DNA from: Tellurirhabdus bombi
GTDB lineage: Bacteria > Bacteroidota > Bacteroidia > Cytophagales > Spirosomataceae
Assembly (NCBI RefSeq): GCF_021484805.1
Contig: NZ_CP090557.1
Location: forward strand, 310,001-374,000
DNA length: 64,000 bases
Reading direction: 5' to 3'
Below, one piece after another: positions 56,688 through 64,000 of this stretch (position 1 is its first letter; each line of letters begins with the position of its first letter). Under the pieces are notes generated by a model. It did not search any database, was not told the DNA's origin, and saw only the letters and a program-made list of their open reading frames with translations. The position numbers and the translations under genes are program-made.

Positions 56688-59600
56688 ATGTCCGCTATAC
56701 AACACAATGACGTTTTCGATTTCGACGGCTATTTTAAAAAGCTGCATGACCTCGAAGCCGAAACCCAAGATTTCGCCAATTCTTCCGCTGAAGCCGCTAA
56801 GCGAATAAAGTCAGCTTACCATGAGGTCAAACAGGAGTTGGCCGAAATTGAACGAAAGCTAAAAGCCTTCAATCTCGTTCCTAATGGCGCTATCCCTAAG
56901 CTGAAAGAGTTTGAGGATGAGATCGAAAAAACCGGGAAGCAGGCCCAGGCGACCCGTGACGCTATCGACTCCCTGACCGATGCCAATAAAGCCAATGAGT
57001 TATCGGTTAAAGAGCTTGATCTGGTTTTAAAACAACTCAAAAAAGACTACGATGCCCTGAAGCCGGGGCAGGCCGACTACGCCGCCAAGCAGCAGGAGAT
57101 CATCAACAAAACCAAGATTGCCGGGCAGGTTATTGACGGGCAGAATGCGGCGTTGAAAGAAGCCCGCAAATCGGTTAATACGGTCACCAACTCCTACAAT
57201 GAGCTTTCCCGAAAAACCGCCGAGATGCGGAAGGAGCTCAACAATATGTCGGGGGCCTATGATCTGAACACGGGCAAGATCAACAAGAACAACCGGGCGG
57301 CGGTCGAGATGCAGAAGCAAATCGACAAAAACGACCGGGTTTTAAAGAAAATGGACGCCTCGGTTGGTGTTCACACCCGCAACGTGGGCCATTATCAACT
57401 GGCTCTACAAGGGCTGGTTGGCGGGGGCTTGCAGGGTATGCTGATGAGCCTGGGGCTGGTGGGTGCCGCCGCCGCCGCCCTGATTAACCCGTTCCAGGCC
57501 GCCGTCAGGGTCATGGAGAACATGGACCGGATGGATTCGGGCCTGAAAGCCGCCCTGGGCTCGCAGGAAGCTTTCGAGCGGGGCCAGTCGTTTCTGGTAA
57601 AAACGTCGTTGTCGCTGGGGCTTAACTACGAATCACTGGCCAAGTCCTATAAAGGACTCGCCGCCGCAACCCGCAATACGAGTCTGGAAGGCAAATCCAC
57701 GGAGCAAATATTTCTGGGCATCTCCAAGGCCGGGGCGGCACTCCAGCTTTCCAACGAAGAAGTTGAAGGCTCTCTGTATGCTATCTCCCAGATGGTCAGT
57801 AAAGGGACTGTTTCGATGGAAGAGCTACGGCAACAATTGGGCGAACGTCTTCCAGGGGCCATGCGGCTACTCGCCGAAGGAATGGGCATATCTCAGGGTG
57901 AACTCAACAAGCTGGTTGAATCCGGGCAGCTAATGGCCACGGAAGTCTTGCCCAAACTGGCCTCACAGCTGGATAAAACTTACGGAGCCGATGCCCAGAA
58001 GAATCTGGATACAATGGGCGGGCAGTGGAATAACCTGACCACAACGGTGCAGCTGTTTCTTAAAGCGCTGAACGAAGACAAAGCCGTGACGGGGTTTTTC
58101 GCCCGAATGATGGGTGGACTTAGCGGCGTTCTCAAAAAGTGGGGCGAACTGCGAGCCGTGGGGGGTGGATTCGGCACCATGATTGGCGCCAAGGTGGACG
58201 GTTTGTTTGGGGGTGTTGGTGCCGACTCGGAGCGCATGCGGGCCGCCGAGAATCGAACCCGTATCATGGATACCTATAGTCAGGCTACCCCACTCTACCA
58301 GCAAAAGGTCATTCAGAAGCTCAATGATGAACTAAATGCCGCCCGCAAAAAGCTAATGACCGATGTATCGGGCGCTGAGCAGGCAGGCTTGCAGGTCCGC
58401 ATTGATACGACCAAAAAGCTGATTGACGAACTACGGGGGCTTACTGCGTCAAACCGTCGTCAGGAACGCCGGGAAGCCGAAGCCCACGACAAAGCGCTAG
58501 CCGTTGAAAAGGCCGACCGGGACAAAAAAGCCGCCGAAAAAGCTGGTAAGGATAAAGAGAAGCAGGATAAAAAGGACGAAGCCGCCCGGCGTAAACGCAT
58601 TGCCGCTGAAAATGCAGCCCTATCCAGCCAGTTGCAGGTTGCCCGCGAAAAAACGGGGACGAACATCAACCGGGTCGGGATCGATAAGGAGTCCGGCGAA
58701 CTTGATGATTCGGCGGCGCTGAAAAAAACGTATCAGGCCCGCATCGAAGGGGCGTATGCCCAGATGCGTCTGATCAAAAAGGCGGGCAAGGAAAACAGTC
58801 AGGAGTTCCGAGATGATTTCCTGAAAGCCCAGAAAGAGGTCGCCGATGCCCAGCAGGATTACCTGCGGGAAGTGAACAAGCTGGAATCGGCCAAGTGGGA
58901 TAAAACCATTCAGGTAACCCGCGATGCCTTAAAACAAATTGATTCAGACAGCAAAGACAGACTGACTGAGCAGCTGGGCACGTTGGATGCCGCCTACGAA
59001 GAACAGCGGGGCAAGATCGAGGCCAATGTCAAGCTGCGTAAAATCTCGGAAGAAGAAGGCGAAAGGCAGATTTACGACCTGCGGATCAAGTATTTGCAGG
59101 ACACCCAGAAAGCGGTCGAAGCGTCGGCGCTGGCCGACAAAACGGCCTCGCTGAGCCTGATTGATGGCAAGATTGCGGATTTGGAAGCCTGGCGCGATTC
59201 GGCGGGGCGCACGGCCAAGCAGGTTTCGGAAGCCAACCTGCAAATCGCCGATTTGGAACGGCTGCGGCAAAAAGAGATTGACGACGAAAAGCTGGCCCGC
59301 ACCAAGGCCAATGCCGAGCAGGAGAAAAAGACCGCCAAGGATAAATCGGATTACGAGATTGCCCAGGCGCAGCGGGCGGCCCAGATGCAGGCCCAGATTC
59401 AGCAGGCCGCAATCGATACCTACCGCCAAGCCGTTGAAGGCTATTTCGAGTTTTTGAGTGGCAACCGGGAACACGATCTGGAAATGCTGGAAACCCAGAA
59501 ATCCAATGAACTAGCATTGGCCGGGGATAATGAGGAAGCCAAGGCCAAGATTGAAGAAGACTTCATGAAGAAGCAGCGGGAGATCAAGCGCAAACAGGCC

Positions 59601-60212
59601 ATTGCCGACCGCGCCGCCGCGCTCTTCAATATCTACATGAACATGGGGATGGGGATCATGTCGGTACTCAGTACCGGGGGTGGTACGCGGTACGCCGACT
59701 TTGGGGTGTCTGCCGGAATCCTCAGTGGCTTTGTGGCCGCCCAGGGGGCGCTGCAAGCGGGCCTTATTTTGTCCAAACCGTTACCGGCCTATAAGATGGG
59801 TAAAGATGCTTCTGATCCCTATACGGGCTGGGCTATTGCCGGTGAAGCGGGGGCAGAGATCCACGTACAAAATGGCAAAGCGACGCTGGTGGACAAGCCC
59901 TCATTGATTTACACCCAGGTTGGCGACACGATCTTTCCGGCCAATGAAACCGCCCAGATCATGAGCGGCTTGCAGGAGTCCCGGCAATGGCGAGAAGCGG
60001 GCGAACAGCTACAGCAGGCCCATTTACAATTCCTGGCTTCGTCGGGGCTTGATGAGCAGGCTATCGAGCGGGCATTTGACAAGTCGTTGGTTAAGGCTTT
60101 TGCGAGCCAGCCGATTCACCAGACGATCTACGACCGGGACGGTATCCATTCCAGGATTATCGAAAACGGCAACAAAACGACGCATCTCCACACAAATAAA
60201 TTCACTTCCTGA
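56688..60212 (+). CDS. Tail tape measure protein, 1174 residues
   Basis: The longest phage gene. Long N-terminal coiled coils (about 10-240), an apolar segment (GLVGGGLQGMLMSLGLVGAAAAALI, about 242-270), the tape_meas domain (SLYAISQMVSKGTVSMEELRQ, TEVLPKLASQLDKTYG), an extended Ala/Lys-rich helical rod (about 570-960), and a C-terminus with GEAGAEIHVQNG. It sets tail length; at about 0.15 nm per residue it would specify roughly 175 nm (inferred). Its stop overlaps the next gene's start. Confidence 0.92.
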   Translation: MSAIQHNDVFDFDGYFKKLHDLEAETQDFANSSAEAAKRIKSAYHEVKQELAEIERKLKAFNLVPNGAIPKLKEFEDEIEKTGKQAQATRDAIDSLTDANKANELSVKELDLVLKQLKKDYDALKPGQADYAAKQQEIINKTKIAGQVIDGQNAALKEARKSVNTVTNSYNELSRKTAEMRKELNNMSGAYDLNTGKINKNNRAAVEMQKQIDKNDRVLKKMDASVGVHTRNVGHYQLALQGLVGGGLQGMLMSLGLVGAAAAALINPFQAAVRVMENMDRMDSGLKAALGSQEAFERGQSFLVKTSLSLGLNYESLAKSYKGLAAATRNTSLEGKSTEQIFLGISKAGAALQLSNEEVEGSLYAISQMVSKGTVSMEELRQQLGERLPGAMRLLAEGMGISQGELNKLVESGQLMATEVLPKLASQLDKTYGADAQKNLDTMGGQWNNLTTTVQLFLKALNEDKAVTGFFARMMGGLSGVLKKWGELRAVGGGFGTMIGAKVDGLFGGVGADSERMRAAENRTRIMDTYSQATPLYQQKVIQKLNDELNAARKKLMTDVSGAEQAGLQVRIDTTKKLIDELRGLTASNRRQERREAEAHDKALAVEKADRDKKAAEKAGKDKEKQDKKDEAARRKRIAAENAALSSQLQVAREKTGTNINRVGIDKESGELDDSAALKKTYQARIEGAYAQMRLIKKAGKENSQEFRDDFLKAQKEVADAQQDYLREVNKLESAKWDKTIQVTRDALKQIDSDSKDRLTEQLGTLDAAYEEQRGKIEANVKLRKISEEEGERQIYDLRIKYLQDTQKAVEASALADKTASLSLIDGKIADLEAWRDSAGRTAKQVSEANLQIADLERLRQKEIDDEKLARTKANAEQEKKTAKDKSDYEIAQAQRAAQMQAQIQQAAIDTYRQAVEGYFEFLSGNREHDLEMLETQKSNELALAGDNEEAKAKIEEDFMKKQREIKRKQAIADRAAALFNIYMNMGMGIMSVLSTGGGTRYADFGVSAGILSGFVAAQGALQAGLILSKPLPAYKMGKDASDPYTGWAIAGEAGAEIHVQNGKATLVDKPSLIYTQVGDTIFPANETAQIMSGLQESRQWREAGEQLQQAHLQFLASSGLDEQAIERAFDKSLVKAFASQPIHQTIYDRDGIHSRIIENGNKTTHLHTNKFTS

Positions 60213-62920
60213 TGACTGATCTATTTATAGACCACAAGGGGGCCGTGCACGAGTTGCCGGGCTTCTACGAAGATTTTGAGCAGCGCTTCCAATTGGTACA
60301 CCGTTCCAGGTCGGGAAGTGAAGCCGTGCTGGTTATTCAGGAGCCGGCGGGGTGGAATAAGATTTCGTTCCTGTTGGAGCGGGACCCGGAAGCGCACGGG
60401 GTAGACTCGGAAGAGTCCAGCAAAGAAACGCCCCTGTCCTATGATGGGTATTCGGGGCGGGACTTTATCGAAGCGATCCGGCTCTCGGAAGGTCCGGGGG
60501 CGATTATCCTGCTTCAGCAGGGCATTGTTGTCAATGGCGTATTTCTGATCGAGTACGAAGGTCGGCTGGATTTTACCAAATACAACCGCACCCGTCGGCG
60601 CGTGAGCTGCGGCTTGATTCGTAACAGTCTAAAGCGGGATGTGCTGGCTCGTTGGGATACGAAGCTTAACCTGTTTGGCCAGTATGACCTTGACAACAAA
60701 CCCATGGACGGGGCGGCGGGTAAACAGTATCAGTTGCCCCTTTCCGGTCAGGCTCTTTCGGAGCGTTTTTACAGCAACTCGAAAGCGGGCCGCAAGATAG
60801 AGCAAGCCTTTCTGGGCGACACCAACGGCCACGTCTGGATTCAGTTTGACACCTCGGAGCCGGAAGTTTCGGACATCGCTGATCTGGCCACGGGCAAAAC
60901 GCTGGGTTTGTCTGAATCCGAAGGGCCGGTGCACTACAAAGAATGGCTGTTCAAGTTTCGCAGCGGCGGCAAACGGAAAGTGTCGATTAGCCTGTCTTAC
61001 CGCTTCTGGGCATCGGTGAAAAAGCGCACGATTTCCGTGGGCAAAGCCCTGGTGACGGGCTGGGACTTACAAACTGTTTTGGTGCTCAAAAAAGCGAACG
61101 GCACCGAGCAGCGCTTCAATGTATTGCCCACGGCCGCCGAAGGGATTTTCGCCACACCGGCCAACAAAAAATACGGACAGGCCGACGTGTCCAAAACCGT
61201 GACGGGCACCTTTACCCAGGAACTGGACACGGCGGCGGGCGATGAGTTGTACTTGTTTGGGCTCTGGCGCATGCGGCACAACAAAAACGAGTTGCAGCAA
61301 ACCCAGGTACAGGTAACAGTGTTGCAGTGCCTGATTGATATTTCGGGCATTACGTCCAACAAATCCACGTCTGCCCCGGCGATTACCCCCGAAACTGCTT
61401 TTCAGGTCGGGATTCAGATGTTGACGGGGCTTGAAGACCGGTTCCGGTCCAACTTCTACGGACTAGCAGGGGAACGTTACGCGCAGGACGGCTGCGGAAG
61501 TCTGGCCATGCTCAGCTCAGGCAAGCTTATCCGGGGAATCCCCTACGATGAACGGAGTATTGCAATTTCGATTCGCGACCTGACCAACAGCTTTAAAGCC
61601 ATTCACAACATCGGCATGGAGTTTGGTTACGCTCCCGACGCTCAGGGTAACATTGTGGATGTGGTGCATGTGGAGCCTGCCGAAGCTTTTTATCGGAATG
61701 TTGAACTGCTTCGAATTGAGGATGTAGCCGATTACAGCGAAGAAATGAACCCAGATCAGCTGTTTAGTCGATTGGAGGTGGGTTACGAAAAAAGCATTAC
61801 GGAGGGCCAGCGGGGCCGGGAAGAGATGCACGCCAAAATGGAAGCCAGTACGCCCTTAAAAGCCCAGGCAGCCAGTTACGAGCGTCGTTCCATGATTGTA
61901 GCCAGTGGCTTAGCCCTGGAACTTACGCGGCGGGAGCAATTCAGCGACAAACCCAAAGATTCGACGGACTACGACGAAAATATTTTCGTGATTCAGTCCA
62001 AGCGGATTGAAAGTTACAGCGGCGGGGTGCGCTTCAAGCCATTGATCTTTCAGATTGTTGAAGTCGACCAGGCGATTCCGTGGCTGGTGCCGGGAATGAT
62101 TATTACGTTCCCGGAAAGTGTGCTGAACAGCGGGCAATTCACGGTGACGGCGGTTTCAGACCCGCTTAAAAGTCCCTGGACATTCAACGTTGACCGGATT
62201 ATTAAGCCCGAAACGCTTCCGAATGCCCAGATTATATCGGAGAACGTGCCGATGCAGCCCGAAACGGGACTGGACTTCGCCGCTGTGGCAGGGTCGGCAA
62301 CAGCTTCGGGCGCCTATAACTTACGCCATACGCCGGGTCGGATGCTGTTTCGTCACCGGAAAATATGGGGCTGTTGCCTGGATTCCCAGCCCGCAACCGC
62401 GCAGGTAATTAAAACCGTGGTGCCGGTCGGTGGCGAGCGCTTGTCTACCCGGCTTCCGTCAACAGATGCCTGCGATGAGATGGTCGGCGGTAGTTTGGTG
62501 GAAGCGGCCCCAATTGATGCCGATGTGGTGCAGGTGAGCAATCCGCACTTTGCGCCCTACACGATCCGGTTCAGTACACGACTTTCGCGCTCGGCGGTGC
62601 AAAGACTGCGCGTAGCGATGCAGGGGCGGCTGGCGATGGAAACCGACGAGCAGGGACAACCCATTGATCGAAACCGGGGTTACATCACGTTTCCCGACGA
62701 ATCGGGTAACCTGGTTGAAGGCTGGATAAGCAAATTGGAGTGGGGGCCATTTCGGGAGAAAGCCGTTTTTGAAATTCAGAAAAAACCGCTAGCTTTGGAT
62801 TCCTCTAGTAACTGCGCCCAATTTCTCGGTATCACGGTCGAACAGGCTGAATCCCTGCCTGATGACCTTCGCCGAAAATTGGAGCTTTGCCGGTTTATCG
62901 ACGTCGATGATCCGCTGTAG
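60212..62920 (+). CDS. Tail hub/baseplate protein, 902 residues
   Basis: Large multi-domain protein directly after the tape measure, overlapping it by one base. The beta-rich N-terminus (FYEDFEQRFQLVHRSRSGSEAV) and the middle domain with VKKRTISVGKALVTGWDLQ suggest a distal-tail or hub protein (inferred by synteny and beta-rich composition). The C-terminal part carries several Cys and a final KLEWGPFREKAVFEIQKKPL. No exact family name recognised. Confidence 0.65.
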   Translation: MTDLFIDHKGAVHELPGFYEDFEQRFQLVHRSRSGSEAVLVIQEPAGWNKISFLLERDPEAHGVDSEESSKETPLSYDGYSGRDFIEAIRLSEGPGAIILLQQGIVVNGVFLIEYEGRLDFTKYNRTRRRVSCGLIRNSLKRDVLARWDTKLNLFGQYDLDNKPMDGAAGKQYQLPLSGQALSERFYSNSKAGRKIEQAFLGDTNGHVWIQFDTSEPEVSDIADLATGKTLGLSESEGPVHYKEWLFKFRSGGKRKVSISLSYRFWASVKKRTISVGKALVTGWDLQTVLVLKKANGTEQRFNVLPTAAEGIFATPANKKYGQADVSKTVTGTFTQELDTAAGDELYLFGLWRMRHNKNELQQTQVQVTVLQCLIDISGITSNKSTSAPAITPETAFQVGIQMLTGLEDRFRSNFYGLAGERYAQDGCGSLAMLSSGKLIRGIPYDERSIAISIRDLTNSFKAIHNIGMEFGYAPDAQGNIVDVVHVEPAEAFYRNVELLRIEDVADYSEEMNPDQLFSRLEVGYEKSITEGQRGREEMHAKMEASTPLKAQAASYERRSMIVASGLALELTRREQFSDKPKDSTDYDENIFVIQSKRIESYSGGVRFKPLIFQIVEVDQAIPWLVPGMIITFPESVLNSGQFTVTAVSDPLKSPWTFNVDRIIKPETLPNAQIISENVPMQPETGLDFAAVAGSATASGAYNLRHTPGRMLFRHRKIWGCCLDSQPATAQVIKTVVPVGGERLSTRLPSTDACDEMVGGSLVEAAPIDADVVQVSNPHFAPYTIRFSTRLSRSAVQRLRVAMQGRLAMETDEQGQPIDRNRGYITFPDESGNLVEGWISKLEWGPFREKAVFEIQKKPLALDSSSNCAQFLGITVEQAESLPDDLRRKLELCRFIDVDDPL

Positions 62921-62934
62921 CAGCAGTTACTACC

Positions 62935-64000
62935 ATGCTCCCCAATCCCCTTAAGGTACAACTTACTGATGTCATAAGGACAGTCAAAGAGGCGGTTAAC
63001 CACAACGCCGATTTGCAGATTGTCAACATTGACGCGAATAAACTGCTCAATTCCGGCACACTCTCCTTTGTTACCGAAGGAGGTGATCTGCTCGAAGTCG
63101 ATCTGAAGCCCTTTTTTGTTACCCGCAATGAGGCCGCCGATTTACTGGGAGATTCAGGTACGCCAGCAAGTGAAGATAATCCAGGCCTACTCAGAATTGT
63201 TGATCTTCCAACCGCTATCGAGGGACTTGATGATACCAAGGCACTCACGGCGGCCAAAGGAAAAGCGCTGTTAGAGGTGTTGTTAGACCTGCTCCTAGAG
63301 GCGGCACTACAGGGTAAAACTAATCTAAATGCTACACTTCAGGGTGGCCGAGAAAGCTCGCTCACTCCCGTTGTTGGGGGCATGCAGATCAAGGCAGCGG
63401 GGCAAAAACGCTTCGATGTCATTGACGAAAACGGCGTTTACCTGGCTTCTTTTATTTACACGGTCGGCCCCGATGGGGGTTGGGCGATGGTCAACGAAAG
63501 AACGGGGGTTGTGGTCCGGCTGGAAAATGACGGACAACTGCACATGAACCGGGAGCTATCCCTGACCAACCAGCCGCAGGTGCCTGAGATCGCCATGGGA
63601 ATGGGGGTTGAGTTTGTTGGGGGTCGGGCCAGGACGCGCCTGATACCCCTTGATAAGTTGGCCGATCAGATGTATAATCAGATCAAGCAGCGGCTTATCA
63701 ACGAAAACCTAATCGAAGGGACACCCGGCGCGATCAATCCTTCACCCGTAATTAATACGGGCGTTGTTTTGCAGCCGATCATATTCGTCATCGGCAATAA
63801 CCCCTACGTTCATAAAATCCCTAAGGGTTGCATCATTGACACCGACGCGTTGGTGTTCGCGGTTACGCAGCTACCCGGCGGCATTAATGTTCAGTCCGAA
63901 GACGAGCAATACATTAACATCAACGTTGCGCCTACGTCGCCCTATAGCGGCAACGGGCTGGTAAAGGCCACGGACACCATCGGGCAAACCAACCAGGTGC
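62935..64000 (+). CDS. Tail-tip/fibre protein, cut by the window end
   Basis: ATG 62935 (MLPNPLKVQLTDVIRTVKEA) opens a frame with no stop up to the window edge, at least 355 codons. The N-terminal portion is helical and the rest is beta-rich with AFVTEGGDLLEVDLKP-like strands, GGMQIKAAGQKRFDVIDENG and repeated Asn/Gly/Thr segments. By position it should be a tail-tip or receptor-binding protein. The C-terminus, normally the host-specific part, is not visible. Confidence 0.7.
   Translation, partial: MLPNPLKVQLTDVIRTVKEAVNHNADLQIVNIDANKLLNSGTLSFVTEGGDLLEVDLKPFFVTRNEAADLLGDSGTPASEDNPGLLRIVDLPTAIEGLDDTKALTAAKGKALLEVLLDLLLEAALQGKTNLNATLQGGRESSLTPVVGGMQIKAAGQKRFDVIDENGVYLASFIYTVGPDGGWAMVNERTGVVVRLENDGQLHMNRELSLTNQPQVPEIAMGMGVEFVGGRARTRLIPLDKLADQMYNQIKQRLINENLIEGTPGAINPSPVINTGVVLQPIIFVIGNNPYVHKIPKGCIIDTDALVFAVTQLPGGINVQSEDEQYININVAPTSPYSGNGLVKATDTIGQTNQV

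Larger units (their letters stand above)
32052..64000 (+). mobile_element. Prophage (tailed phage, siphovirus-like), left end at tRNA-Asp, right end outside the window
   Basis: From the tRNA-Asp 3' end onward the gene content changes from host metabolism to a tyrosine integrase, small unknown ORFs, a Rad52-type annealing protein, terS/terL, portal, scaffold and capsid candidates, connector genes, a tape measure and tail-tip proteins. Gene order follows standard tailed-phage order. The right attachment site and lysis genes were not seen, so the element runs past 64,000. The exact left boundary inside or just after the tRNA is inferred. Confidence 0.9.

Noticed and set aside
58229-58275. tRNA-like stretch GAGAATCGAACCCG inside the tape measure gene
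   Set aside because: It is only a T-arm-like antisense motif without a cloverleaf and lies in the open coding frame.
32052-64000. CRISPR array or full restriction-modification, CBASS or retron system
   Set aside because: I saw no regularly spaced repeats and no methylase, nucleotidyltransferase or reverse transcriptase motif in any ORF.

Overview
The window is chromosomal DNA of a Bacteroidota member, most likely from the Cytophagales (Spirosoma-like; inferred). The evidence is a SusC/RagA-SusD/RagB outer-membrane pair, a Wzi-type barrel, a Tat-exported Gfo/Idh/MocA oxidoreductase, menaquinone genes, a LytS/LytTR pair, and promoters of the Bacteroidota form (TTG or TTTG, about 19-20 bases, TAnnTTTG) in front of both host and phage genes. 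No stretch longer than about 225 bases lacks a gene.

Positions 1-32,050 are ordinary host chromosome. In order they hold: a Wzi-like barrel; ald and tsaE; two Gfo/Idh/MocA oxidoreductases; a SusD/SusC glycan-uptake pair; a phosphohexose mutase; a DUF2975 protein, its truncated paralogue and an XRE regulator; a UbiA-like membrane protein; a MOSC protein; tsaD divergent from a 1528-residue TamB-like protein; two small acidic proteins; menF and a hotdog thioesterase (menaquinone); a histidine phosphatase; a LytS/LytTR two-component pair; a TPR protein; a DinB, Nif3-like and zinc-ribbon operon; and tRNA-Asp.

From the 3' end of tRNA-Asp (about 32,050) to the window end lies a tailed-phage prophage. 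Its right end is outside the window. A tyrosine integrase sits beside the tRNA. The left arm (33.6-41.9 kb) holds many small genes, a Rad52-family annealing protein, an array of tiny ORFs joined by a recurring spacer motif, and a reverse-strand tail-fibre-like module. The late region runs terS, terL, a structural gene behind a structured leader, portal, scaffold candidates, major capsid, connector genes, tape measure (1174 residues), tail hub and a tail-tip protein cut by the window edge. The long tape measure and absence of sheath genes suggest a siphovirus.

Two accessory islands interrupt the late region. One, between capsid and connector genes, has an exported small protein, a tRNA-Trp, a probable Acb2/Tad1-family cyclic-nucleotide sponge (candidate anti-CBASS/anti-Thoeris) and another small phage protein. 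The second, just before the tape measure, is an AT-rich reverse-strand cluster of five unknown genes plus two membrane proteins with SHOCT-like tails. No CI-like repressor, replication initiator, helicase or lysis cassette was recognised in the visible part of the prophage.
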